DNA of 59,870 nucleotides from Diphasiastrum complanatum (lineage: Eukaryota > Streptophyta > Lycopodiopsida > Lycopodiales > Lycopodiaceae), in assembly GCA_029204225.1 (NCBI GenBank), contig MU833183.1:1-59870 (forward strand), in the 5' to 3' direction. The notes under the pieces were generated by a model. That model saw only the letters and a list, made by a program, of their open reading frames with translations, searched no databases and had not been told where the DNA came from. The position numbers and the translations under genes were made by a program. This document shows, piece by piece, positions 34,023-45,769 of this stretch (positions are counted from its first letter, which is position 1; every line of letters starts with the position of its first letter).

Positions 34023-35567
34023 TCAAACATAAGGCTTTCCGTAGGGAGAATATGTGCCATCTCTGCGAGCATTACGAAAGGCACAGCATCCTATGCTGTA
34101 CACAGCTATGAGGAAAATTATCATTATGATGTTCAAGATTGCTATTCTGTGCCAGTCTTGTTTGATGTTTTGCAGGACACCTGCTCTGCATGAGTCGCAG
34201 CTGAAGCAGAGGTTCTCATTAGTCCAGAGTATGCAATCCGGATCTGCGTTTGGATTGGTAGAGTTATCCCACTCTGTTGCATTCTCAAAGACGAATTTGC
34301 AAGCAAAAGGAGGTTTGCAGCATCCGGACTGTCGCGAACAAGCCGCATATTAGCATCTTTGATGAGAAAAGAGTTATAAAAACTGAACATGACAGTGAAA
34401 GGAAAGTTTCTGCCGGCTTTACATGATAGTTTCTATGCTAAGAGTTTCAACGAACATTGGTGTGTTCTAGAAGCGAATGAATAAATGTTATGATAGCCTG
34501 TTATTTAGCGAAATCCTTAAGGCTGTACACAGCGACTAATCCAGAAATAAGTGCTTCAACAGTTAGCATTACTGTGGAGAGAAGTCTGAACGCAAAATAT
34601 CATTTCAAAGTTTGTACAGTGAAGAATGAGCAACGCAATCAATAGTATACCTCTGCAAAGAGTTTCAGTGAACAATGGTGTTTTTAGAAGCAAATAAACA
34701 AGTGATATGATAGCTTTTAGATTAATGAAACCCTTGAGGCTGTAAATGAAGACTAATCTATCAATCTGCCAAAGTTCAAAGTGCTTCAAACAATAAGCGT
34801 TTCTGTGGAGAACAATCTGAACGCAAAATATTATTCAAAGTCTGTAAAGAGAAAAATGAGCAATGCAACCAATAGTGTGAGTCTGCAAAGAGTTTCAGTG
34901 AACAATGGTATTTTCTAGAAGCAAACAAATAAATGATACAATAGCTTCTATAACGAAACCCTTGAGGCAGTAAATGGAGACAAAATACGTCAATATGACA
35001 AAGTTCAAAGTGCTTCAGCAGGAAGGATTTCTGTGTCTGAACAAAAAGAGCAATGCAATAAAAATATACCTGAAGGGGAGAAAGCTGGGCACTGGAAAAG
35101 GCCTCTGATGTGGGATACTCGTCGTTGAGACCTTTGCAAACTTGTGCGTCAGCAAGGCAGCTCCTGATGCGATTCCAACTTTGAGCATCGTCTACTTTCT
35201 TTTGTAGCCAAGTGGAGTAATCTTCCAACCTGTATTCTCTGAAGCCTTTTCCAGCTAACGCGTGGCCTGCACCATCATTAGTGACTACGAACGCAAATAC
35301 AGTGAAGCAGAGAAGCAAGAAGATAAGCAGAAACATGACAAAGAGATAGATCCACAAAAGTGAAGATACTCTGAAGCATCCTCCCACGAAGCCAGCAATA
35401 GACACCAACAAAATAAATATCCCAATAATGGTGACTGGCCACTGCAGAAATCTCACACAGTCAGTGTTATGCTTAGTTGCCAGCCAAATGCCACCCCCTA
35501 TGATAGGCACTGACAGAACAATGGTGGCAAAGTTCAGTATTCCAATGAGGTAGTTACTAAATCCCAT
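34023..35567 (-). CDS. Plant tetraspanin, two exons
   Basis: Tetraspanins are four-helix membrane scaffolds that organise receptor and adhesion microdomains at the plasma membrane or endomembranes. Exon 1 spans 35567-35070 (166 codons). The donor is CTTCAG|GTAT, the intron 35069-34329 (741 bases), the acceptor CGACAG|TCC, and exon 2 spans 34328-34023 (101 codons and TGA), for 267 residues in total. The intron is in phase 0 just before the plant-specific GCCK motif (168-171). Helices lie at about 7-29, 44-66, 70-95 and 227-249. The large extracellular loop holds Cys 137, 144, 169, 170, 176, 198, 207, 210 and 213 and the segment CFSCDSCRAGVLQNIKQDW. The start MGFSNYLIG is the family's usual one; the open codons upstream begin with GTG. 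Length and motifs are complete, so the gene looks functional. Its partners are unknown. Confidence 0.92.
34443..35066. repeat. Imperfect ~220-bp tandem repeats filling the tetraspanin intron
   Basis: The word AGTTTCA(A/G)(C/T)GAACA and its surroundings (GAAGC-AATAAA, GTGCTTCAA, CTGAACGCAAAATAT) recur with starts at 34443, 34661 and 34891, i.e. periods of 218 and 230. The last copy runs to the splice donor. Confidence 0.85.
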
Positions 35568-36022
35568 TTTGTGCACAATATTGAGCTCAAATGTTTTGGT
35601 TCCTGTTTGATTTTTAAAGCTGGCAATGAGTTTCTCTGCCTTGAATAATACTCCAAATCTTGGATGATTCTTTCTGCCTTGAATAATAACGCAAATCTTC
35701 GATGGAATAGATCACAGAGGTGAACACTTGCAGAGATGGCTACCTTAATTCTAGAAAAAAGTAAGAGACAAATGCTATATGCAGAAATAATCCTCCATAG
35801 CCTGCAATTCTCAACACAGATAAACACATCATTTGGAGCGTGGATCGAGCCACTTTCAGGGGTCAATTGTTACACCTATCTAGCATCTCCACGTGCACAG
35901 TGAAGCAAAAAGCACACGGATCTGAAAATATGACAGATGCTGAGCCACACACACCACTGAAATTACAGAGCTCCCGTACTAATCAGATCCATACGTAACA
36001 GGTACATCTCTCTCTCTCTCTA

Positions 36023-36064
<42 letters not shown>

Positions 36065-36190
36065 CCCTTTAGTTTTATGCTACTTTTCTATCATTTTGGA
36101 GGTTTTACTGTTCATTTTTTTTTCACCTTCTAAACCTTAATTTCCTCCCCCTTTTGCATTCATTTTTTGAGCTCAAATCCGATCCAACGG
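35568..36190. other. 5' flank of the tetraspanin gene
   Basis: A leader and promoter are expected here on the minus strand. A (CT)n tract at 36006-36062 (GA-rich on the gene's sense strand) lies ~440 bases upstream of the ATG. Such GA tracts are common in plant promoters or leaders. No clear TATA box was seen. Confidence 0.35.
36006..36062. repeat. (CT)n microsatellite
   Basis: A CT run with two CTAT interruptions, upstream of the tetraspanin gene. Confidence 0.95.
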
Positions 36191-36193
36191 GAT

Positions 36194-36387
36194 TGGCTCA
36201 GTTCATTAGATTTGGCGTCCCAAGTTTCTTTGATCCCAAGTTCTTTGATCCAGGTTTTACCCCCCATTGGAAACCAAGATGCATCAGAAGTGGCTCAGTT
36301 CATTAGATTTGGCGTCCCAAGTTTCTTTGATCCCAAGTTCTTTGATCCAGGTTTTACCCCCCATTGGAAACCAAGATGCATCTTCTA
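36194..36387. repeat. Perfect 97-bp tandem duplication
   Basis: TGGCTCAGTTCATTAGATTT and ~72 further bases occur identically at 36194 and 36291. The period of 97 is not a multiple of three and no gene is involved. The absence of mismatches points to a recent event. Confidence 0.92.
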
Positions 36388-36920
36388 AGCTATCTAGAAA
36401 TTCAAGGTTTATGAACATTTGCATTCTCCAAGAAAAGTGTTAAGCATCCATCTTTATAGAGACGTTAGGTTGTTTCGAGATCTCTTTATGGGACAAATGT
36501 AAACTCCTCTTGTCACTTCTCAATCAGCGACTATCAGATGTAGTTCAACTGACTTTAGAGTTTCTAAAAATTATCTTAATCTATGACAATAACCAGTTAT
36601 AACGCTCACAAGGAGTCTGTTTTACCATGGGTTGTCGACATTATCTATTGCTACTTTTTCTCAACGACAAATTTTAAGGCTTTTTCCCATTTTGTCTTTT
36701 AATTTTTTTATCTTGGAGATTTGAATTTCACTTGAAAGGTTTAGCACATTACCTCAAACATTTATTGAAGGTGTTTGTGTAATTATGTTGCCGAAATTCT
36801 AAAGATGTTGGCATAGTTTTAAGATTTGCGTACGGGACAAATGCAAAGCTCACGTGTCATCTGTGAGGCACCCACTTGACACCTTGTGGATCAATCAACA
36901 TCTTGTCTATCCATGCCCAT

Positions 36921-37022
<102 letters not shown>

Positions 37023-40000
37023 AATAGCAAACTAATGAAACACTAAACCTTACCTTTGACCTTGATCCAAAATCTTCCTTAGTAACTAAGACCTAAAATG
37101 TATTCTAAGCAACAAATACCTTTACATTGAATGTCATGTTTCATAGGAATATGCACCATATTCATTTCATATCCATACTATTTATAATATATATCATCTC
37201 TTGAATGCACAACCTTTATATGACTTTGTATTTCTTTTCTATGAATATGAGTTTGTATTTCAAACAACAATGATTATAATAATATATCCCACACATTTGC
37301 TCATTAAAAATTGCCCCCGAGCACCCAAATCAAGGCCACAATAGCCATGTGATATAGTAGTATTGGATATAGAATATAATATAATTGAATAACCCGAAGT
37401 GTCCTTAATGGCTTGCTTGATTGTCTAGTTTATTTATCTCTTTAATGGGGTTGACGTAACTTAACCTTGATGGATATGGGTAACATGTAAGATGTCTCCT
37501 ATTAATCAAGTAATCATCTTTTGATAAGCTTCAGATGTCGAATGCTTTAACTTTCTAAAATTTATTATGGTGAAGATTGATTTCATTCTAGAAACGTAAA
37601 CAAAAGTATGACCATATACAAATATATGTATCATGATTCTATGGAATGTAAGATTATGTTTTGCTCCAAAAGTGAAATAATGTTGCAAATGAGAAAAAAA
37701 AAAATGTGAACGTGGTGAGGCAATGGGGCTAGGTCTACAAATGGTGGCTTATTTGGTGATGATTTTGGAGGAATGTCACCCTGTCTACCTCGCAAGAGTA
37801 ACAAAGTGTATCTGCACACTAGGATACTAGAATGCCCTTGGGCATAGAAGAGTAGTTAAGTCATGTGATGAATGAATTAGGTTGAGAAATTGGATACTCC
37901 AAATGGGGATGCAAATATTCATTCACACATCTTCTCCATAGCTTCTCCATAGCTCTGCTGTTGTAAAGCTAGTTTTACAATGCAAGCTTTACTTCCGGCG
38001 CCACTGGCGCCAGCAATAGAATGAGTGCCACACAATCTAGGGCATTCTAACACCATGAGGTTTTTGTTTCACTTTTGTGCCTCTCCTCATTGAACCAATC
38101 TTTCAGTACACTCCCCTATACTTACCTCATTGATCTCTCCAACCAATTTTTTGATGTTAGATCTACCAGTAAAGCCTACTATGGTGATGTCAAAAAAACA
38201 ATAGTTGGAATCTGAAAAGTTCAAATGTTTCAATGATTTTTTTATCATTTCTTGTTTGATCTTGGCATGATGTATGTTCACTTTCTTGTTTTTGGCCAAA
38301 TGTCTATTGATTTACATTTTTTCCACTCTTGGACTATGTAAATGTGAAAAGTTGAACAAATTTTCATTGTCGATGCGAAAAGTCACAAAGGAAATCTCAA
38401 ATTTGTGTTTTTTTTTTTTCATTTTTCCAAGTTCTTGTTAGATCTATTATAAAACCAATAAGGTCTCTGCCAAAACATAATAATAATATAACTTTTGGTG
38501 TCAGTGTTGAGGAGACTAACACTAGAATCCAAAAAATTATTATTGTTTTTGCATGGTTTTTTGTTATTTGATCTTGGCACAATGTATATTCCCCTTCTTA
38601 TCAAGTTTTATATCGATAATTTAGCTAATGGTCAATATTCCAATGCGAAGCAAGATTGTACTTGAGTCATATATGAAGGGCACCATCACAACAAAACAAG
38701 CATCATATTACATCAAGTTAGTGTGTCAAGCATATTTGGAGATTCCAAACATGGACATGACCCTTCATCGATGTATCCTCATTGCTATGCATGCAGACAT
38801 CCATATAGCAAACAAACAGGTTATACTTTTAACTTACCCTAATTGCAACCAAATTTATGTTGGTTAGCTATTTTGTTTTTCAACCAAAAGTAAAAGACCA
38901 TACTTTTATCCTAATTTGCCCTCAAATTTTAGGGGCCTTTTTGTTTGTAAGTTTTGACACCTTTGGCAATTGTCACATCACACCCTATTGAGTGAGATCA
39001 TTACATTTGCAAAAAGTTCTAGTTCTTAGTACAAGAAATAAAAGAAAGTGAACAAACTTAGTACACTTTTAAACTAAAAGATTTTTAAGTCATAATAGTT
39101 AATCTCATAGACTTCAGCTTTTAAAATACCTAAAATCTTGAGAACTTTCAAGTTTTGAACAATGAAATCTAAAATGTCACACTCAAACTTTCAAAAAGCT
39201 TGTGCCATGGAAACACTCACTACACATGGATATATATCTAAAAGATGGGTCCACCTAGGGTAGGGCACTAAGAGGGTGAACTCCCCAACAATTGTACTTG
39301 TACACTATGTTCAATGCTATTTACAAGCTAGCCACTCTAAGGGTAAAAGAATGGTATTTGTAGTTCCATGTTATAAGCTTCTTTATAGCTTTGATAGCTT
39401 TGAAATGTGAAACTTAAAACTTGATACCTCAAAGTCTCTCTCTTGAAATACTCACATACAAGAGCTTGTTTTTTTGAATTAAAGCTTTAAGTTTCAAACT
39501 GATTTTTAACACTTTATGTTTGAAGTTTTAGTGTAAGTTCAAACTTAGTTCATAGGCTAAACCTTAATACAAAGTCTAAAAATATTTTAAAAAGAAGAAG
39601 TTTTTAAAGTTTTGGCCTTTTAAGTTTTACTTTTAAAGTTCAAAGTGTTGAGATTTGGCCTTTTTAAGTTATTTTTTTCTCTCAATAGCCATCAAAATTT
39701 ACGTTTTAGATCTTAATTTTCGAGTTGGAAGTTAATTTTTGAGTTGGAAGTTACATCAAGCTTAAGCTTTATATTATAGGGTGTGCGTGTGCATGTGCGT
39801 GTGTGTGTGTAATTTTTTAGCTTTCATCTTTAGCATTGGTGCCACTCATATCATGCCTTGAATTTTCTCGATTCACTTAGTCAAACAATGTTTACCATCC
39901 TAAGAAATGAACGTACACTCTCACATGTCTAACCGATGAATATTTGCACTCACATGCTTGTCAAATTTTAATTCATAAGTTGTGAGAAACTACAAACAAG

Positions 40001-41378
40001 AACCACAAAAGGTTTTAAAGGTTGTGTAGTACAAGTGATCAATGGACATGCAATCATCACCCTAAACATTTTGAAGGAGTTCAACTTAGAAGATGGGAGA
40101 CTTAACCGTACAAGCAAGTGCAAACATATTGGGGGATAGAGGGCGAAAAAGTGTTTGAGACACTTGCCTAAATCAAAACAATGCTTCTTAAAAAAATGCT
40201 CACCAAAAATCATTTCCCCTAGATAGAGCTTGGTGATTTTGTGCTTGTTCACTGAAGTTGAGTGTGGTGGTTGGAGGCAACCTCTGGTCCAAGAATTGTA
40301 TTCTTTGGATTCATTGTGATCCTCTTCAATCTCCTTGGTCCCATGCTAAGCTTTTCCAAAGTCTTTGTTATTCATCTTTAATTTCTCATTCCAAACCATA
40401 TTTCTGATATTGCCATTGATTGCTACTGGCAAGGCGGTGCCAATGATAGGATGTATGAGGCGTAGAGAGGGGAGGTGAATCATAGGAATGTGCATCTTGT
40501 ATTGGGACATGCAACTTAGCCTCCTCAACTCCTCACATATTCCTAGATTGCATACATTCCATGGCAATCTCAAATCATGTGGCAATAGCATTGTGGGAGT
40601 GGTCCTAGTGTTCAAAGAGGTGCTCTATTGATTCAACAACAAGAGAAAGGAAAAGGAAAAGTGATCTTTGGAAAATCTATTGAGCATACTATCAAGGAGT
40701 GTGAGAAGTATGATTGGATATCTCTTGAGAAAGAAGTTTGTGTGCAGTCTACTCTATTCCAAATTGTTTGTCACCTACAGTGCCAACAACACCGGTAACT
40801 CTTCAAGATAATCCAATTCCATTGTCTCTTTTAATGGCCATGCAATTCATCTTTGGTGTGGAGTGCATTGCATAGTTGATGTAGTGTCTTCAATTGAAGT
40901 ACTAGAAGGTTTGCATCCTCAATTCAATGGAGCAATTCAAAATATAGTCAACATTATTTTTTAAACTTATCCAATTCAGTAGTTTTTCACAAAAGCTTGG
41001 ATGTGGACAATGTAGTTCATGGAGGTAGGATGTAATATTTGTTTGAGATTGTGTGAATGTAGTCCATTTTCAATGCATTTGTAATTGATAGTTAGCTACT
41101 AGGGACATTGTTCAACAAAAGAACATTAGAATTGCATATCAGTTATAGGCTAGTTGAAGGGGAATCACCCATACTTTTAATTTTTCAAAGTAATTGAATT
41201 GTAAATTGTGCATCAAGCACAAACCATTTTTGATTGTTGCAAAATTATCATCAATAATTTAATTTTTTTCGTCATCATGTGTGCCTTCATTTCTTGATAA
41301 ATTCATCCTCCTGCATAATCCACATGAAAGAGACATCGGTAAGCCTCAAGAGTTTCATGTCCTGCCTCAAGGGGCATC
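37023..41378. other. Long AT-rich intergenic region without recognised gene
   Basis: All ORFs are short and of ordinary composition (e.g. 38628-38867 plus, 39968-40252 minus, 40346-40615 minus). None shows a domain that I know. Small items are a GGCGCCACTGGCGCC palindrome (~37998-38012), a GT-rich tract (39780-39810) and a diverged repeat containing TTTGATCTTGGCA near 38256 and 38567. The region is probably old repeat debris. Confidence 0.45.
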
Positions 41379-41383
41379 CTCAT

Positions 41384-41657
41384 AGTTAGAATTAAAGTAG
41401 AATCATTGTCTTATTGTACTGTGGGTCCTATCAGTGGATAAGGATCAATTGGCCTCGCCACAAGGCAAGTCGATGGGACACGCGTCCCACCAACGGCAAC
41501 CTGGGTCATGCATGGGTTGCCTGAGTGAACAACTATATGTACAGTGTAATTTCATTTTGAGAAATACAGTTGCTATGTGAGCTTGCTGTGGAGAGTGTTT
41601 TCTGTCTGTGTTATTGTGTAGCATGATCTGTGTTCCTGTGCAAAGCAAATTCTAAGT
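41384..41657 (+). repeat. 5' LTR
   Basis: It starts AGTTAGAATT and ends AATTCTAAGT, which are near-inverted repeats but not the usual TG...CA. The boundary is fixed by the PBS on the right and the CTCAT duplication on the left. A small GGGAC-ACGC-GTCCC hairpin lies inside (~41475-41488). Confidence 0.9.
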
Positions 41658-41669
41658 TGGTATCAGAGC
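41658..41669 (+). promoter_or_regulatory. Copia primer-binding site (tRNA-iMet)
   Basis: TGGTATCAGAGC follows the LTR end immediately. The following leader to 42978 is ~1.3 kb and has no convincing gene. Confidence 0.92.
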
Positions 41670-42978
41670 CGTACAAGGAGTGTACACAGTACAACATCGC
41701 CATTGAAGAGAGCTTCGGGAGAACTGTCTTCTGAGAGTTTGGGGTTTACGGCGGGTTGAAGACTGAAAGAGAAGCACTGGTGCACGGTTTCTAGTTTATA
41801 GAGGCTTGCCAAGCTCAACAGAGGGATTATTAGCCTGTGCATAGCATCAGACAGGGGAAAATTTGGTGAAAAATTGACAATTTTGAAGCCAGTTGAAAAT
41901 TGAAACCGGGTTTAGGATTACGGTTTTTTATACATAACTGGTGATTTTTTCGCTGTTTGTGCACCGTTTTGGATGCCATAAGGACAAGAAGGAAGCTAAT
42001 TACATTGTCAACCAGCCATGGAGAGATTCTGAGGTTTATGTCAGAGCTTTGTCTCCAGACAATTAACCTAGCAGATTTGCGGTAAAAGGTGAAAAAAGCC
42101 ACTTTGTCAAATTGAGTTAAAATCACCGTTTCTCCACGGAATTTCATGAGTGAACACTCTACAGACTTGGTATCAGTAGGACAACCTGCTCCAGGCCTCA
42201 GATCGTGCTCAAATTGATCCGTAGGCAAGTTAGATCAAGCAAAAACGAACTTGGGGAGGCGCGGCCGTAGACAGGGAGGTCACGGACTGTTCGCGCGTGG
42301 AACCAAGGTGAAACTATAGCGTTTCGGAGTGGGTAGTGCTTACAAGACTCTCCATTAGTGCACAAGAGTGCTCAGATCCATTGGATAGAGAAGCTACAAG
42401 ATCAACGGCTCAGTTCGTGCTATCCAGAAGGGATATCCACAGTTGGATCAAAATCAACCATTGGATGGAGTCTGAAGGGTTGTTGAAGAGGGCCTTGAAG
42501 AAATGAAGTGCATTTTGGCCTTCAACTTCATTAAAATTTTTCATACTGAAATTGGAGTTGGGTCCCTTCACAAGTGAAGAGTGAAGTTTTTTCAAGGTGA
42601 AGAAACAGTTCAAAAACTAGAAAAGTCCCTATTTTTGGGTCCTTTGCCCGTTTTGACCCAAACGAAAGGCTATAACTTCCAAACGAAGGGCACTCGAACT
42701 GTACCTGCAAGTACGATACAACAAAACAGAGTGATTGCAGCGGAGAAAGTGTTCGGAGTGCGCCAAAAGTGATTTCACCATTCCACTGGGCACGTTGTTG
42801 GGAGTTGACGACTGAGTGCATTTCGGAAGGCGACACCGATTTGGCTTTCAAATTGGTGGAAAAGCGGTGAGTGGCCTGGTAAGGGAAAAAGTGCAAGTCA
42901 TTAATTTCAACTTCTGATGTCATGTTGGCCTCGACATACTGTTTTTAGCCTACGGCAGAAGTTTCAAGCAGTTTTGTG

Positions 42979-43776
42979 ATGGCAAACATGGGAGAGTCCA
43001 TTTTGAGTGAAAGTAGCAAATTGGACGGGATTTCCAACTATGCAGTGTGGAAATTCAAAATGAAAAACATACTGACGGAGAAAGACATGTGGGAAGTCGT
43101 CACAAGTGATGAGAGAAGGCCGCCAAATGAAACGGATATCAAAGTGTTCGACAAAAAGATGAGAAAAGCTTTGACCTTCATTAACTTGTCAGTGAAGGAT
43201 CACATCATTACCCACATTTGTGATGTTGTTCCACCCAGACAGGCATGGGATGTGCTAAAGGAGCAGTTCGAGACGTCAAATCCGTCAAGAATCATGTTTT
43301 TGAAGTCAAAGTTGAATAGTTCCCGCATGCAGCAAGGAGAGCACATTCAGACGTACATGACCAGAATCAAGACAATGAGAGATGAACTGCATTCTATTGG
43401 TGAGCGCATACGTGATGTGGAGCTGGTGCACAATGCATTGTGTGGCATTGCAGAACCCTATCAGATGTTTGTGAGCGGAATAGAATCAAGAGAAAGATTG
43501 CCAACCTTTGACGAGCTCACAGGAACCTTGATGCAGAAAGAGCAACGGCGAGAAATGGTGAAAGCTAGACGTCAAAATACTGACGATCAGGCACTTGCGA
43601 CACGCCAAAAACAAGGCAAGGGCAAGGGCAAGAAGAAGTCTAAACAACAATTTGCCAAGTCTCAGGAGGATGAGAGATCTTCCAGTACAACTAAGAAGAA
43701 AGGCAAGTGCTTCCATTGTGGTAAAAAGGGCCATTGGAAGAGTGAATGTCGCAAATTCCTGGCGGAACAAGGCTAG
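42979..43776 (+). CDS. Copia gag polyprotein part
   Basis: The uninterrupted frame runs from ATG 42979 (a GTG precedes it) to a TAG at 43774-43776, 265 residues. The UBN2-type capsid core is seen in SNYAVWKFKMKNIL and AWDVLKEQFETSNPSR. A Lys/Gly-rich basic stretch precedes the zinc knuckle CFHCGKKGHWKSEC near residues 240-255. Gag forms the particle and binds RNA. The TAG stands exactly between gag and the protease, and the same frame continues on the other side. It may be a fixed mutation or a translational boundary. Confidence 0.85.
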   Translation: MANMGESILSESSKLDGISNYAVWKFKMKNILTEKDMWEVVTSDERRPPNETDIKVFDKKMRKALTFINLSVKDHIITHICDVVPPRQAWDVLKEQFETSNPSRIMFLKSKLNSSRMQQGEHIQTYMTRIKTMRDELHSIGERIRDVELVHNALCGIAEPYQMFVSGIESRERLPTFDELTGTLMQKEQRREMVKARRQNTDDQALATRQKQGKGKGKKKSKQQFAKSQEDERSSSTTKKKGKCFHCGKKGHWKSECRKFLAEQG

Positions 43777-44116
43777 GGGAAACCAAAACAAGTAGGTAAC
43801 CTTGTCGATGAGGGTGAGATTGAAGATTCTAGCATCTTTGTATCTGCATTGTCATCTAATCAAGATGATCAAGCATGGTATATTGACTCGGGAGCCACAA
43901 GACACATGACAAGTAACAAGAATTGGTTCAGTAGTTTGAAAGTGTTGGATAATGAAACATCTGTTTCACAAGCAAATGGTGAGTGTGCAAGACCAAGGGG
44001 ATAGGCACCGTTTCAATCCAACTACCTGATGGCAAAAGCAGGATGATCAGGGAGTACTTTACATACCAGGTTTAAAGAAAAATCTACTTTCTAATAGAGT
44101 CATTACTGATCAAAAG
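43777..44116 (+). pseudogene. Copia protease region
   Basis: In frame with gag behind the TAG, the active site reads WYIDSGATRHMTSNKNW (~43877-43927). The frame is lost at about 43985-44005 (TAG at 44002-44004). The sequence then continues as LPDGKSRMI-like in another frame up to the integrase. The domain is therefore interrupted. Confidence 0.75.
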
Positions 44117-45769
44117 TTGAAAGTAGAATTCGCCCATGATCGTTGCTTTGTGAAGGATGTGAATCAAAAGTTCAAAGTTATTGCACATGAAGTAAGGGAG
44201 CCCAATACAATATTGTACAAGTTGAATACTACAATCAAGGGGCAACATGGACTTGTATCGTCCATTCCATTGCAAACTGAGTTGTGGCATAAGAGGCTTG
44301 GTCACTTGAACTTGGGAAGCCTCAATTTGATGAGAAAATTGGAGATGGTAACAGGATTGCCTACCATAGAAGATCACTTGAAATTTTTGGGCAAATATGG
44401 GAAGCAGCATCAAGAGAAGTTCAACAAAGGGAGTGTTGCAAGAGCAAAGAAGATCCTGGATTTAATCCACACAGATTTATGCGGGCCTATGAGGACCATG
44501 TCCTTAGGTAAAGTTTTCTATTTCATGACCTTTATTGATGATATGTCACGTAAGACATGGATCTACTTCTTGAAGAAGAAATCAGATGCATTTAATAACC
44601 TCAAGAGCTTCAAAGCATTGGTCGAAAATGAGACAGGTAGGAAGATCAAAGTCCTAAGATTAGATAGTGGAGGTGAGTACAAGTCTAGTGACTTCAATGA
44701 TCTTTGTGATCAATGTGGGATTAAAAGACAATTTATGCAAGCTCATACTCCTGCTCTCAATGGTGTAGCTGAGCGCAAGAATTGTACGATTGTGGAAAGT
44801 GCCAGATCTATGCTAGCTGAGATGAAACTACCAAAAGATTTTTGGTCAGAAGCATGTAGCACGGCAGTCTATCTTCAAAATAGAAGTCCTACCATTGTCA
44901 TACCAAAGATAACACCTGAGCAAGCATTCACAAAGAAGAAGCCAAAGGTGAACCACTTGCGAATCTTTGGATGTAAGGCCTTTGTACACATTCCTAAGGA
45001 AGAGAGACGTAAACTTGATGTGAAAGCTATCAAGTGCATATTCCTAGGATATGATGATCGTGTGAAGGGCTATAGATGTTTTGATCCAGTGGAAAACAAA
45101 ATCTATATAAGTCGTGATGTTATCTTTGATGAATCCAAGATGTATGAAGACGAGGATGCTGAGAAGATAGACACATCCACTGGGAAAGATGGTATAGTGA
45201 GGATACTACCTGATGATGATCCATTCATTGACCTTTTGAGTGATGAACATGAGGATACATCTCAAGATACTACTACTCAACCTCAAGAGACAGGTTGGAG
45301 AGGTAGGGACAAATCTTTTGGTGCAAGAAGGATTGAAGTTGCAGGTGACAAATGCAAGGAGAAGGATGTACCGTGGGATACATTTTCACCAGGAAGCCGA
45401 TCACCTAACAAGAAGCTCCCTAAGTGGTTTGAGAGATTGTTGGAGAGCCGCGACATGGATGACTTTCCAGGATCATCTAGCCAGGGAGAGCTACGAAGAT
45501 CAACAAGAGAGAAGACACAACTTGAAAGATATGAAACAAATTATTTTCTCTTATCTAGCATTATTCAAAGCAAAGAACCTTCGACTTATGGTGAAGTGAA
45601 GGATGATAACATTTGGGTCAAGGCCATGGGAGAGGAGATGGAGTCAATTGCTAAACATAACACATGGGACTTAGTAGAACCATCAGTTGGCAAGAAACCC
45701 ATTGGTTGCAAATGGGTATATAGGACTAAGTATAGCAAAGCATATCAAAGCACAAGACAAGATTGGTGA
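44117..45769 (+). pseudogene. Copia integrase and start of RT
   Basis: An open frame of 550 codons. The pre-integrase zinc region keeps the His pair (LWHKRLGHLN, ~44284-44313), but the expected two Cys are not there. The catalytic core has Asp in HTDLCGPM (~44469), Asp in RLDSGGEYKS (~44661) and Glu in NGVAERKN (~44770), so DDE is complete. The C-terminal KLDVKAIKCIFLGYDDRVKGY follows at ~45010. An acidic linker then leads into RT (HNTWDLVEPSVGKKPIGCKW). The frame is lost by a shift near 45763. Loss of the zinc Cys would impair the enzyme even without that. Confidence 0.85.

Noticed and set aside
34776-35069. Continuation of the tetraspanin exon 1 frame into the intron (~98 codons)
   Set aside because: A GT donor with phase-0 junction and a matching exon 2 with the GCCK motif explain the gene better; the extension is repeat sequence.
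37998-38012. GGCGCCACTGGCGCC palindrome as a regulatory operator
   Set aside because: Single short palindrome without neighbouring gene or second copy.
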